Source: Actinomycetota bacterium (lineage in GTDB: Bacteria > Actinomycetota > Actinomycetes > Actinomycetales > Cellulomonadaceae). Taken from it: DNA of 8,303 bases. The stretch is taken from NCBI GenBank assembly GCA_018898235.1, contig JAHIJU010000477.1, forward strand, positions 1 through 8,303, read 5' to 3'. The position numbers were made by a program, and so were the translations under genes. Within the stretch, counting starts at the first letter, position 1; every line of letters starts with the position of its first letter. The notes below the pieces were generated by a model. The model saw only the letters and a list, made by a program, of their open reading frames with translations. It was not told the DNA's origin and did no database searches. Shown here in pieces: positions 1 through 7,191 of this stretch.

Positions 1-526
1 CCAGATCGGCGACGAGCTTGTCGATGAGCGGTTGTCCGTCGGCAGCACGCCGCTGCTGGTAGAGGCCCTGATCGTTTGCGAGCGCGGCGGGCACCAGCTC
101 GCTGTCCCGCACCGACCTCCAGGCCTGCCAGTCGGTCAGGAAGTCGGCCCATTCATTGTGAGCCGCGAGGTCCTGCGCAGAGATCCGGTCGGCAGCCGTC
201 TGCAGGTCCGCATCGGTCCCGGCGATCTGGTCGACCCAGCCCTGGGCAGCCTGCTTGCTGCCTGCTGCCGCCGCCTCGGCGATGAGCATCCGCGCCTTGA
301 GCTCCTCCTGGTGCACGAGGCTCACGTCGGTCGTCCACCCCGCCTGCAGGGACGCGAGGTCACGGATGTCGCTCGAGGCGACGAGCAACGCTCTGACCGC
401 CCAGGCGATGGCGAGCAACGAGACCAGGGCGAGGACGCCGACCGCCGTCAGCACCTTGGTACGCACCCCCCGATCCCCGAACCAGTGGCGCGCAACCGTG
501 CTGTCCTGCCCGCGCGAGCTGTTCAT
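1..526 (-). CDS. Membrane sensor, probably methyl-accepting chemotaxis protein, N-terminal part (C-terminus outside window)
   Basis: Reading the minus strand from the ATG at 526-524 gives 175 codons without a stop up to the window edge, so only the N-terminus is present. A TGA lies two codons upstream in frame, so this ATG is the first possible start. GGGAGG (536-541) stands 9 bases before it. A short cytoplasmic tail (1-24, with WFGDRGVRTK at 15-24) leads into one membrane helix (about 25-44). A long, stop-free, Ala/Asp/Gln-rich helical region follows, with amphipathic stretches such as VHQEELKARMLIAEAAAAGS. This matches the layout of a four-helix-bundle ligand-binding domain, and the WFGDR-VRTK opening resembles actinobacterial chemoreceptors. 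The second membrane helix, HAMP and signalling domains would lie beyond base 1, so a histidine kinase or GGDEF protein with the same sensor cannot be excluded. It is divergent from the AI-2E gene. Confidence 0.68.
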   Translation of the reverse strand, partial: MNSSRGQDSTVARHWFGDRGVRTKVLTAVGVLALVSLLAIAWAVRALLVASSDIRDLASLQAGWTTDVSLVHQEELKARMLIAEAAAAGSKQAAQGWVDQIAGTDADLQTAADRISAQDLAAHNEWADFLTDWQAWRSVRDSELVPAALANDQGLYQQRRAADGQPLIDKLVADL

Positions 527-643
527 GTGTCAACGCCTCCCTGTTGTGTTGCATTGCCCCTGTACCGGGCCACATCGGGCAGCTGTCACCCATCCTGAGC
601 CGTCGACCCCGCGCCAGCGCTCGCCGCCTACCCGCCCGGCAGG

Positions 644-674
644 TACTGTCCCCGCAGGTCACGAGCACGAGGAG
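644..674 (+). promoter_or_regulatory. Candidate -10 element and ribosome binding site of the AI-2E gene
   Basis: The 153-bp spacer between the two divergent genes contains TACTGT (644-649), which fits the actinobacterial TANNNT -10 pattern, about 30 bases before the AI-2E ATG. I see no convincing -35. GAGGAG (669-674) sits 5 bases before the ATG at 680 and fixes that start. The -10 is weak evidence; the ribosome binding site is clear. For the minus-strand sensor I see a Shine-Dalgarno sequence but no convincing promoter. Confidence 0.35.
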
Positions 675-679
675 CTGGG

Positions 680-1825
680 ATGAACCCACCGCAGACGCCC
701 GCGGCGGCCCCGCCGCCGGCCGAGCCCGACCCCCGCCGGTCCCCCCCGACCTGGCTGCCGCGCGCCCTGGCGCAGACGGCCGTCGCGGCGTTCGCGGCGA
801 TCATCGTCTGGCGCGCCGCCGCCACCCTCGGCACGGTCATCACGATCGTCGTCGTCTCCTGGTTCGTGTCATTGGCCATGGAACCCGCGATCCGCTGGCT
901 CACCGCCCACCACATCCGCCGGACGCGGGCCACCGGGCTCGTGATGGCGATCACCCTGCTCGGCGTGCTCGCCACGTTCGCCCTGTTCGGCGGTCTGTTC
1001 ATCACCCAGCTCGTGGCGCTGGTCCAGGCGTTGCCGCGGTTCTACGCCGACCTGGCGCTCCGCCTGGACCAGCAGCTCGGGCTGACCCTGCCCGAGGCCG
1101 ACGACCTGGTCGACGCGATCGGCGCGAACTGGCAGGGGCTGGCGCCCGGGATCGTGGGGGTCGGCACCTCGATCGTGTCGGTGCTGTTCCAGTTCTCGGC
1201 GGTCCTGCTGGTCGTCTACTACATGGCCAGCTCGGGTGCCCGGCTCCGGCAGGCGGTGTGCCGCCCGCTGTCCCCACGACGCCAGCGCGAGGTCCTGCAG
1301 ATCTGGGAGATCTCCCAGGAGAAGGTCGCCGACTTCATGGTGTCCCGGCTGATCCTCGCCGCGGCCTCGACGGTGGTCACCTTCATCGTCCTCACCGTGC
1401 TCCGCGTGCCGTACGCCCTGCCGCTCGCCGCGTTCACCGGTGTGGTGTCCCAGTTCGTTCCCACCGTCGGCACCTACATCGGCGGCGCCCTGCCGGTGGT
1501 CGTGGCCCTCACCATCAGCCCGGTCCGGGGGCTGCTGGTGCTCGCGTTCATCGTGGCCTACCAACAGGTCGAGAACCTGCTGCTGTCCCCTAAGGTCTCC
1601 CAGCAGTCGCTCGCGCTGAACCCGGCGATCGCGTTCCTCGCGGTGCTGGCATTCGGCGCGGTCTTCGGCGCACTCGGCGCATTCCTCGCCCTGCCCGTGG
1701 CGGCCGTGATCCAAGCCGTCTCGTCGACCTACGTCCGGCGGCACGAGCTGGTCGAGTCGCCCATGCTCACCGACGACGCCGGGCAGTCCCCCACCCCGGC
1801 CACACCGTCGCAGGTTCAGCCGTAG
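680..1825 (+). CDS. AI-2E family transporter (PerM/TqsA-like multispanning membrane protein)
   Basis: The 381-residue protein is integral to the membrane. After a Pro-rich N-terminal tail (1-28) come hydrophobic segments at about 31-66, 84-112, 155-183, 218-241, 243-280, 284-295 and 315-345, the usual arrangement of the AI-2E family (PF01594). Family hallmarks are QFVPTVGTYIGG (258-269), VENLLLSPKV (298-307), the Gly/Ala-rich last membrane block FGAVFGALGAFLALPVAA, and a soluble stretch between helices 3 and 4 (about 115-155). Residues 355-381 form a hydrophilic, Pro/Ser/Thr-rich tail. Members include E. coli TqsA, linked to AI-2 export, but others are reported as ion antiporters or have no known substrate, so the substrate here is unknown. 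The start has GAGGAG 5 bases upstream. The gene ends in TAG and its last 10 bases overlap the end of glnE on the other strand. Confidence 0.9.
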   Translation: MNPPQTPAAAPPPAEPDPRRSPPTWLPRALAQTAVAAFAAIIVWRAAATLGTVITIVVVSWFVSLAMEPAIRWLTAHHIRRTRATGLVMAITLLGVLATFALFGGLFITQLVALVQALPRFYADLALRLDQQLGLTLPEADDLVDAIGANWQGLAPGIVGVGTSIVSVLFQFSAVLLVVYYMASSGARLRQAVCRPLSPRRQREVLQIWEISQEKVADFMVSRLILAAASTVVTFIVLTVLRVPYALPLAAFTGVVSQFVPTVGTYIGGALPVVVALTISPVRGLLVLAFIVAYQQVENLLLSPKVSQQSLALNPAIAFLAVLAFGAVFGALGAFLALPVAAVIQAVSSTYVRRHELVESPMLTDDAGQSPTPATPSQVQP

Positions 1826-4800
1826 AAGACCCGTTCCACCACCGCACGCGCCCGACGAGCCGTGCGCAGGTACTCATCCTCCAGCTCGCCACCGGCGCCC
1901 GGCCCGTACCCCAGCACCCGGGCGATACCGGCCAGGGTCCGACGATCGTGGGGCAGCAGGTCGGTGGAGGCCCCGTCGAGGCGACCCGACCAGAGCACAT
2001 TGGCGTCACGTAGACGCGAGGCCAGCTCCCAGGCCGCGGTCAGCGCCCTGGCGTCCTCGGGCACCAGCAGACCGGCCTCGGTCGCCGCGACCAGTGCGCC
2101 GAGCGTCGAGGTGGTCCGCAGCCCCGGGACCTCGTACGCGTGGCACAGCGCCAACAGCTGGGCCGTCCACTCGACGTCGGAGATGCCCCCTCGTCCGAGC
2201 TTCAGGTGGCGGGCCGGGTCGACCCCGCGCGGCAGCCGCTCGGCCTCGACCCGCGCCTTGATCCGGCGCACCTCGCGCACCCCCGCGACATCCAGCCCGT
2301 CCTTCGGGTAGCGCACCGGGTCGATGAGCTCGACGAAGCGCTCCGCGAGATCGGCGTCCCCGGCGACCGGGCGTGCCCGCAGCAGGGCCTGCGCCTCCCA
2401 GACGGCCGACCAGCGGCCGTAGTACTCGGCGAAGGCGTCGAGCGAACGCACCAGCGGGCCGTTGCGTCCCTCGGGACGCAGATCGGCGTCCACCGCGAGC
2501 GGGGGTTCGGCTCCCACGTCGCCGAGCAGCGCCCGCAACCGGGTCGCCGTTGCCATCGCCCAGTCCTGGGCGAGGACCTCGTCGTCGGCCGGACCGCGGA
2601 CGAACAGGACATCGGCGTCCGAGGAGTACCCGACCTCACCCCCACCGAGCCGACCCATCGCCACCACCACCATCGCCGCCGGGTCGTCGGCGAGCCCGAG
2701 CTGACGGCGCGCCTCGAACCGGGCGATCCGCAGCGCACCCGCGAGCACCACATCGGCGGCCACGGAGAGCGACTGCGAGGCACGGGTGCCGGTCACCACC
2801 CCGAGCACATCGGCGGCCGCGGTCCTCGCCAGCTCGCGTCGACGCAGGGCCCGCAACGCCGTCGCCGCCGAGACCGGCTCATCCGCCCTGGTCAGGATCG
2901 CATCGGCCTCCCCCATCAGCCGCGCGAAGCTGCGCGGCTCCAGATCGGCCTCGTCCCCGAGCCAACGCACCGACTCCGGGGAGCGGGCCAGGGCATCGGC
3001 GACGTACCGGGAGGTGGACAGCGCCTGGGCCAACCGACGTCCGGCCGTGCCGGAGTCGCGCAGCAGCTTGAGGTACCAGTGGGTCGCACCCAGCTCGTCC
3101 GAGAGCCGGCGGAACGCCAGCAGCCCGCCGTCCGGCTCGGCCCCCTCGGCGAACCAGCCCAGCATGACCGGCAGCAGCTGACGCTGGATCGCCGCCCGGC
3201 GCGACACCCCTTCGGTGAGCGCTCCGATGTGCCGCAGGGCGCCTGCCGGGTCGCGGTAGCCGATCGCGGCGAGTCGCGCCCGGGCGGCGTCGGGAGCCAG
3301 TCGGGCCTCGTCGGCGGACAGCTGGGCCGTCGCGGGCAGGAGCGGCCGGTAGAACAGCTCCTCGTGCAGGTGACGGACGTCCCGCCGGGTTGCCCGCCAG
3401 CGCTCGAGCAGTCCCTCGGCACCCTCGATCCGCATCCCCGCCGCGCGGGCCAGCCGGGTGAGCTCGGGTTCGCCGGTCGGCATCAGATGGGTGCGCTGCA
3501 ACCGCACCAGCTGCACCCGGTGCTCGACCAGCCGCAGGAATCGGTAGCACACCGCCAGCTGCCCGGCGTGGTCCCGCCCGACGTACCCGCCGGCCGCCAG
3601 GGCGGCCAGGGCCGTCAGGGTGCTTCCGGACCGGATGGACTCGTCCGCCCGACCGTGCACCAGCTGCAGCAGCTGGACCGTGAACTCCACATCCCGCAGG
3701 CCGCCGACACCGAGCTTGATCTGCCGGTCCGCCTCCGCCCGCGGGACGTTCTCCTCCACGCGGCGCCGCATCGCCTGGGCGTCCTCGACGAAGTTCTCCC
3801 GCCCGACGGCGGCCCAGACCATCGGCTGCACCATCTCGACGTAGGCGCGCCCCAGCTCGACGTCACCGGCCAGGGGGCGGGCCTTGAGCAGCGCCTGGAA
3901 CTCCCAAGTGCTCGCCCACCGCTCGTAGTAGGCGCGATGGCTGGCGAGCGTCCGCACCAACGGGCCGTTCTTGCCCTCCGGACGCAGGGCCGCGTCCACG
4001 GGCCACAGCGCGGGCTCGCCGGAGGCCGTCGAGCAGGCCCGTGCCAGACCCGCGGCGAGCCTCGCACCGATCGCCAGTGCGGCGTCCTCGTCGGCGCCGT
4101 CGACCGGTTCGGCGACGTAGATGACGTCGACGTCCGACACGTAGTTGAGCTCACGACCGCCGGCCTTGCCCATCCCGATGACCGACAGCCGCACGCCCAG
4201 CCCGTGGTCCGGCAGGTCTGCGCGGGCCAGCGCCAGGCTCGCTTCGAGGGCCGCCGCGGCCAGATCGGCCAGCGCGGCGGCCACAGCCGGCAGCCGGGTG
4301 AGCGGATCGACGCTGGTCAGGTCGCTCGCCGCGATCCGCGCCAGCCTGGTCCGGTACGCCAACCGCATCGCGTCCACACCCGCGGGGCCCTGGATCGCGG
4401 CGACCGGGACGGCGGCGTCGGGGTCGGCGCCCACGGCCGCCAGCAGCTCCGCGCGCACCAGCTCGACCGGAACACCCGTCCCGGGCTCAGGGTCCAGCAC
4501 GACGGCCAGTGCCTGCGGGTGCGCGGCCAGCAGGTTCCCCAGCGCCGAGGAGGCGCCGAGCACGGCCAGCAGCCGCGTACGGGCGAGATCGTCCTCGACC
4601 AGCGCCCGCACGAACCCCGCGGCGAGCCGAGGATGGTCGGTGACCGCCTCGGCGAGCGTGACCAGGCTCAGCAGCGCCAGATCCGGGTCGGCAGTGTCGC
4701 TCAGATGGTCCGGGAGCCGACGTGCCGCGTCCGGGACGAGCGTCAGCAGGGCTGCGGAGGCCAGCAGCCGTTCCGCCCGCGCCGTGTCGCGGACACCGGC

Positions 4801-4860
4801 GCGGGCCAGTCGCAACGACAGCGACGGTTCGCGGGCCGCGCCGAACGGCTGACCGGTCAC
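1816..4860 (-). CDS. glnE: Bifunctional [glutamine synthetase] adenylyltransferase / adenylyl-removing enzyme
   Basis: GlnE attaches AMP to, and removes it from, a Tyr of glutamine synthetase I, switching nitrogen assimilation in the cytoplasm. The 1014 residues (M. tuberculosis GlnE is about 994) contain two tandem copies of a nucleotidyltransferase plus helical domain. The N-terminal adenylyl-removing half has GMGKAGGRELNYVSDVDVIY with metal-binding D243 and D245, then PEGKNGPLVRTL and IKLGVGGLRDVEF near 381. The C-terminal adenylyl-transferring half has AMGRLGGGEVGYSSDADVLF with D748 and D750, then PEGRNGPLVRSL and KLGRGGISDVEW near 886. Both Asp pairs are intact, so both activities are predicted. 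The GTG start overlaps the glnA2 stop as GTGA. I see no Shine-Dalgarno before it, which suggests translational coupling. The frame stays open far upstream inside glnA2, but that extension is a shadow in a different frame from glnA2. Confidence 0.96.
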   Translation of the reverse strand: MTGQPFGAAREPSLSLRLARAGVRDTARAERLLASAALLTLVPDAARRLPDHLSDTADPDLALLSLVTLAEAVTDHPRLAAGFVRALVEDDLARTRLLAVLGASSALGNLLAAHPQALAVVLDPEPGTGVPVELVRAELLAAVGADPDAAVPVAAIQGPAGVDAMRLAYRTRLARIAASDLTSVDPLTRLPAVAAALADLAAAALEASLALARADLPDHGLGVRLSVIGMGKAGGRELNYVSDVDVIYVAEPVDGADEDAALAIGARLAAGLARACSTASGEPALWPVDAALRPEGKNGPLVRTLASHRAYYERWASTWEFQALLKARPLAGDVELGRAYVEMVQPMVWAAVGRENFVEDAQAMRRRVEENVPRAEADRQIKLGVGGLRDVEFTVQLLQLVHGRADESIRSGSTLTALAALAAGGYVGRDHAGQLAVCYRFLRLVEHRVQLVRLQRTHLMPTGEPELTRLARAAGMRIEGAEGLLERWRATRRDVRHLHEELFYRPLLPATAQLSADEARLAPDAARARLAAIGYRDPAGALRHIGALTEGVSRRAAIQRQLLPVMLGWFAEGAEPDGGLLAFRRLSDELGATHWYLKLLRDSGTAGRRLAQALSTSRYVADALARSPESVRWLGDEADLEPRSFARLMGEADAILTRADEPVSAATALRALRRRELARTAAADVLGVVTGTRASQSLSVAADVVLAGALRIARFEARRQLGLADDPAAMVVVAMGRLGGGEVGYSSDADVLFVRGPADDEVLAQDWAMATATRLRALLGDVGAEPPLAVDADLRPEGRNGPLVRSLDAFAEYYGRWSAVWEAQALLRARPVAGDADLAERFVELIDPVRYPKDGLDVAGVREVRRIKARVEAERLPRGVDPARHLKLGRGGISDVEWTAQLLALCHAYEVPGLRTTSTLGALVAATEAGLLVPEDARALTAAWELASRLRDANVLWSGRLDGASTDLLPHDRRTLAGIARVLGYGPGAGGELEDEYLRTARRARAVVERVFYG
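4857..4860 (-). other. GTGA stop/start overlap coupling glnA2 to glnE
   Basis: On the minus strand the glnE GTG (4860-4858) and the glnA2 TGA (4859-4857) share bases. The preceding sequence (GCCCGGTTCCTGCCCTCGCT) lacks a Shine-Dalgarno match. This is the classical layout for reinitiation by ribosomes finishing the upstream gene, and it supports one glnA2-glnE transcript. Confidence 0.75.
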
Positions 4861-6194
4861 AGCGAGGGCAGGAACCGGGCCAGCTCGAACGGGGTGACCT
4901 GGGCCCGGTACTCGAGCCACTCCTGGCGCTTGTTCCGCAGGAAGTAGTCGAACACGTGCTCGCCGAGCGTCTCGGCCACCAGCTCGGACGACTGCATGAG
5001 GGTGATGGCCTCGTCCAGCGAGGTCGGCAGCGGCTCGATGCCCAGGGAGCGCCGCTCGGCGTCGGTGAGCTCCCAGACGTCGTCCTCGGCGCCCTCGGGA
5101 AGCTCGTACCCGTTCTCGATCCCCTTGAGCCCGGCGGCCAGCAGCACGGCGAACGCCAGGTAGGGGTTGGCCGAGGAGTCGAGCGCGCGGTACTCCACGC
5201 GGCTCGAGTTGCCCTTGCCGGGCTTGTACATCGGGACCCGGACCAGCGCCGAACGGTTGTTGTGCCCCCAGCAGATGTACGCCGGCGCCTCGGCGCCGCC
5301 CCACAGCCGCTTGTAGGAGTTCACGAACTGGTTGGTCACCGCCGTGATCTCGGCCGAGTGCCGCAGCAGCCCCGCGATGAAGGAGCGCCCCACCTTCGAC
5401 AGCTCCAGCGGTGCACCGGGCTCGTGGAACGCGTTGTGGTCGCCCTGGAACAGCGACAGGTGGGTGTGCATCCCCGAACCCGGGTGGTCGGCCAGCGGCT
5501 TGGGCATGAAGGAGGCGAACACGCCCTGTTCCAGCGCGACCTCCTTGACCACCGTGCGGAACGTCATGATGTTGTCGGCCGTGGTGAGGGCGTCGGCGTA
5601 CCGCAGGTCGATCTCGTTCTGACCCGGCCCGGCCTCGTGGTGGGAGAACTCCACCGAGATGCCCATGGACTCCAGCATCGTGATGGCGGCCCGCCGGAAG
5701 TCGTGCGCGGTGCCGCGCGGCACGTGGTCGAAGTAGCCGCCCTGGTCGACCGGCACCAGGGTCCGGGTCGGGTCGGCGGGCGCCTCGAAGAGGTAGAACT
5801 CCACCTCGGGATGGGTGTAGAAGGTGAAGCCCTGCGCCGAGGCCCGCTCGAGCGAACGTCGCAGCACCTGGCGCGAGTCGGCCAGCGATGGCTCGCCGTC
5901 CGGGGTGAGCAGGTCGCAGAACATGCGGGCCGCACCGTGACGTTCGCCACGCCACGGCAACACCTGGAACGTGGTGGGGTCCGGCTTGGCGATCATGTCC
6001 GCCTCGTAGACCCGCGTCAGGCCCTCGATCGCGGAGCCGTCGAAGCCGATGCCCTCGCTGAACGCAGACTCCAGCTCGGCCGGCGCGATGGCCACCGACT
6101 TCAGGATGCCGAGCACATCGGTGAACCAGAGCCTGATGAAGCGGATGTCCCGTTCCTCGACCGTGCGGAGCACGAAGTCCTGCTGCCTGTCCAT
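4857..6194 (-). CDS. glnA2: Glutamine synthetase type I-like enzyme GlnA2
   Basis: The 445-residue protein (M. tuberculosis GlnA2 is 446) shows the whole GSI fold: N-terminal beta-grasp with GFDGSAIEG (50-58, D52), metal-binding PEVEF (E130, E132), HHEAGPGQNEID (E187, E194), MHTHLSLF (H243), NRSALVRVP (313-321) and SRVEYRALDSSANPYL (E334, R336). It ligates an amine to the gamma-carboxyl of glutamate at ATP cost. Actinobacterial GlnA2 proteins are mostly not the main glutamine synthetase, and a Streptomyces GlnA2 is reported as a gamma-glutamylpolyamine synthetase, so ammonia may not be the real substrate. The adenylylated Tyr of classical GSI aligns with W374 (DDVWELTDAE). The start chosen is the MDRQQDFVLRT start, matching M. 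tuberculosis MDRQ, with AGGA (6205-6202) 7 bases upstream. The frame extends 43 codons further without family similarity. It is the first gene of the glnA2-glnE pair and divergent from panB. Confidence 0.95.
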   Translation of the reverse strand: MDRQQDFVLRTVEERDIRFIRLWFTDVLGILKSVAIAPAELESAFSEGIGFDGSAIEGLTRVYEADMIAKPDPTTFQVLPWRGERHGAARMFCDLLTPDGEPSLADSRQVLRRSLERASAQGFTFYTHPEVEFYLFEAPADPTRTLVPVDQGGYFDHVPRGTAHDFRRAAITMLESMGISVEFSHHEAGPGQNEIDLRYADALTTADNIMTFRTVVKEVALEQGVFASFMPKPLADHPGSGMHTHLSLFQGDHNAFHEPGAPLELSKVGRSFIAGLLRHSAEITAVTNQFVNSYKRLWGGAEAPAYICWGHNNRSALVRVPMYKPGKGNSSRVEYRALDSSANPYLAFAVLLAAGLKGIENGYELPEGAEDDVWELTDAERRSLGIEPLPTSLDEAITLMQSSELVAETLGEHVFDYFLRNKRQEWLEYRAQVTPFELARFLPSL

Positions 6195-6312
6195 GCCCCT
6201 ATCCTGCCTGATCGATCCGAGGTCGGTACGCCTCGCCGTGCCCACGACTAGGCTCGACGTCGACCAGACGGCGGTCGCCCCTGCCCGCCGTCTGGCAGCG
6301 GAAGGACATGTG
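6195..6312. promoter_or_regulatory. Divergent glnA2/panB intergenic control region
   Basis: For panB the best -10 is TAGGCT (6249-6254, TANNNT), which would place the transcription start near 6261; no good -35 is visible. A perfect 10-bp palindrome TCGACGTCGA (6254-6263) abuts this -10 and is followed at once by an 11-bp inverted repeat (6264-6295). The panB ribosome binding site AAGGA is at 6302-6306. A second palindrome, GATCGATC (6210-6217), lies just upstream of glnA2. I could not assign a convincing minus-strand promoter or a GlnR-type site. The promoter assignment is inference; the dyads are directly visible. Confidence 0.4.
6264..6295. repeat. Perfect 11-bp inverted repeat in the panB leader
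   Basis: CCAGACGGCGG (6264-6274) and CCGCCGTCTGG (6285-6295) are exact reverse complements separated by a 10-base loop. The structure ends 6 bases before the panB Shine-Dalgarno. As RNA it would be a stable GC-rich hairpin at the very 5' end of the predicted panB transcript; as DNA it could be an operator. There is no T-run after it, so it does not look like an ordinary terminator. Confidence 0.6.
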
Positions 6313-7125
6313 ATGGACTCCAAGCCCCGTCGGATGCGCGTGCACCACCTGCGCGAGACGAAGGCGGCCGGTGAACGGCTGACGATGCTGACGGCCTACG
6401 ACGCTGTGACCGCGAGGATCTTCGACGACGCAGGCATCGACCTGCTGCTGGTCGGCGACTCGATCGGCAATGCGATGCACGGCTACAGCACCACCCTGCC
6501 GGTGACGGTCGATGAGCTGGTCGTGGCCGCCCGTGCGGTCGCCGGCGCCGCCCAGCGCGCCCTGGTCGTGGTCGACCTGCCGTTCGGCTCCTATGAGGCC
6601 GGACCCGAGCAGGCCCTCGCCACGGCCGTCCGGATGATGAAGGAGACCGGCGTCGCCGCGGTGAAGCTCGAGGGCGGTACCCGGGTCTGCGCGCAGGTCC
6701 GCGCGCTGACGGACGCCGGCATCCCGGTGTTCGGCCACCTCGGCTACACCCCGCAGTCCGAACACCTGCTCGGCGGCCCGCACGTGCAGGGCCGGGGACA
6801 CTCGGCCGCCGACCGGCTGCGCGCCGATGCCGTGGCCCTCGCCGAGGCCGGCGCCGTGGCCGTGGTGCTGGAGATGGTGCCCGCGCCCGTCGCGGCCGAG
6901 GTCACCCAGATCCTGTCGGTCCCCACCATCGGCATCGGTGCCGGTGCCGGGTGCGACGGCCAGGTGCTCGTCTGGGTCGACATGGCCGGGATGAGCGACT
7001 GGTCGCCGAAGTTCGCCAAGCGCTACGGCGAGGTCGGGGCGGCGCTCACGGCCGCCGCGAAGGCCTACGCCGACGACGTGCGGGCCGGAACCTTCCCGGA
7101 CGTGGCGCACCAGTTCGACGCGTGA
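6313..7125 (+). CDS. panB: 3-Methyl-2-oxobutanoate hydroxymethyltransferase (ketopantoate hydroxymethyltransferase)
   Basis: PanB transfers a hydroxymethyl group from 5,10-methylenetetrahydrofolate to alpha-ketoisovalerate, the committed step to pantothenate and CoA, in the cytoplasm. The 270 residues (E. coli 264) form a phosphoenolpyruvate/pyruvate-superfamily barrel with all family sites: LTAYDAVTAR (26-35), LLLVGDSIGN with Mg-binding D49 and S50, VVVDLPFGSYE (D88), VKLEGG (K118, E120), GHLGYTPQ (H142), LEMVPAPV with the catalytic Glu E187, and PTIGIGAGAGCDGQVLVW (204-221). The ATG at 6313 has AAGGA 6 bases upstream; the GTG directly before it (6310) is a possible alternative, and the frame is open back to 6049 only as a shadow. 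It stands alone on its strand; panC and panD are not in the window. Its leader carries a perfect hairpin that may control it. Confidence 0.96.
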   Translation: MDSKPRRMRVHHLRETKAAGERLTMLTAYDAVTARIFDDAGIDLLLVGDSIGNAMHGYSTTLPVTVDELVVAARAVAGAAQRALVVVDLPFGSYEAGPEQALATAVRMMKETGVAAVKLEGGTRVCAQVRALTDAGIPVFGHLGYTPQSEHLLGGPHVQGRGHSAADRLRADAVALAEAGAVAVVLEMVPAPVAAEVTQILSVPTIGIGAGAGCDGQVLVWVDMAGMSDWSPKFAKRYGEVGAALTAAAKAYADDVRAGTFPDVAHQFDA

Positions 7126-7141
7126 GACGCAGCTGCCCGCA

Positions 7142-7178
7142 CGGGACCGGCCCGGATCCCCGCGCCCCACGGGTCCCG
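7142..7178. terminator. Weak candidate bidirectional terminator between panB and the SPOR-like gene
   Basis: In the 66-bp gap between convergent stops, CGGGACC (7142-7148) pairs with GGTCCCG (7172-7178) around a 23-base GC-rich interior. An alternative fold pairs GGGACC with GGATCCC through one bulged A. No T-run is present on either side. Position favours a terminator, but structure alone in such GC-rich DNA is weak evidence. Confidence 0.3.
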
Positions 7179-7191
7179 AGCCGCTGACGGT

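Noticed and set aside
530..535. TTGACA on the minus strand just upstream of the sensor ATG as a -35 box
   Set aside because: It lies between the Shine-Dalgarno and the start codon, so a promoter using it would start transcription inside the gene.
544..1593. 349-codon plus-strand frame overlapping the AI-2E gene
   Set aside because: It is an alternative frame of a clear membrane protein gene, of Arg/Pro/Gly/His-rich composition without family similarity.
2140..4947. A 935-codon plus-strand open frame antisense to glnE
   Set aside because: It is rich in Arg, Gln, Gly, His and Pro with no recognisable domain, and it lies opposite a fully conserved glnE. Long antisense frames are expected in high-GC coding DNA.
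4861..5955. Upstream extension of the glnE frame (would make a 1379-residue protein)
   Set aside because: It runs inside glnA2 in another frame and has an Arg/Gly/Pro-rich shadow composition. The GTGA overlap gives the natural start and a family-typical length.
6264..6295. Member of the known pan RNA motif upstream of panB
   Set aside because: The motif is characterised by conserved bulged adenosines in its stem. The stem here is a perfect 11-bp helix without bulges, so only the location agrees.
6199..7170. 323-codon minus-strand frame opposite panB
   Set aside because: It is a shadow of panB with low-complexity composition and no ribosome binding site that I can see.
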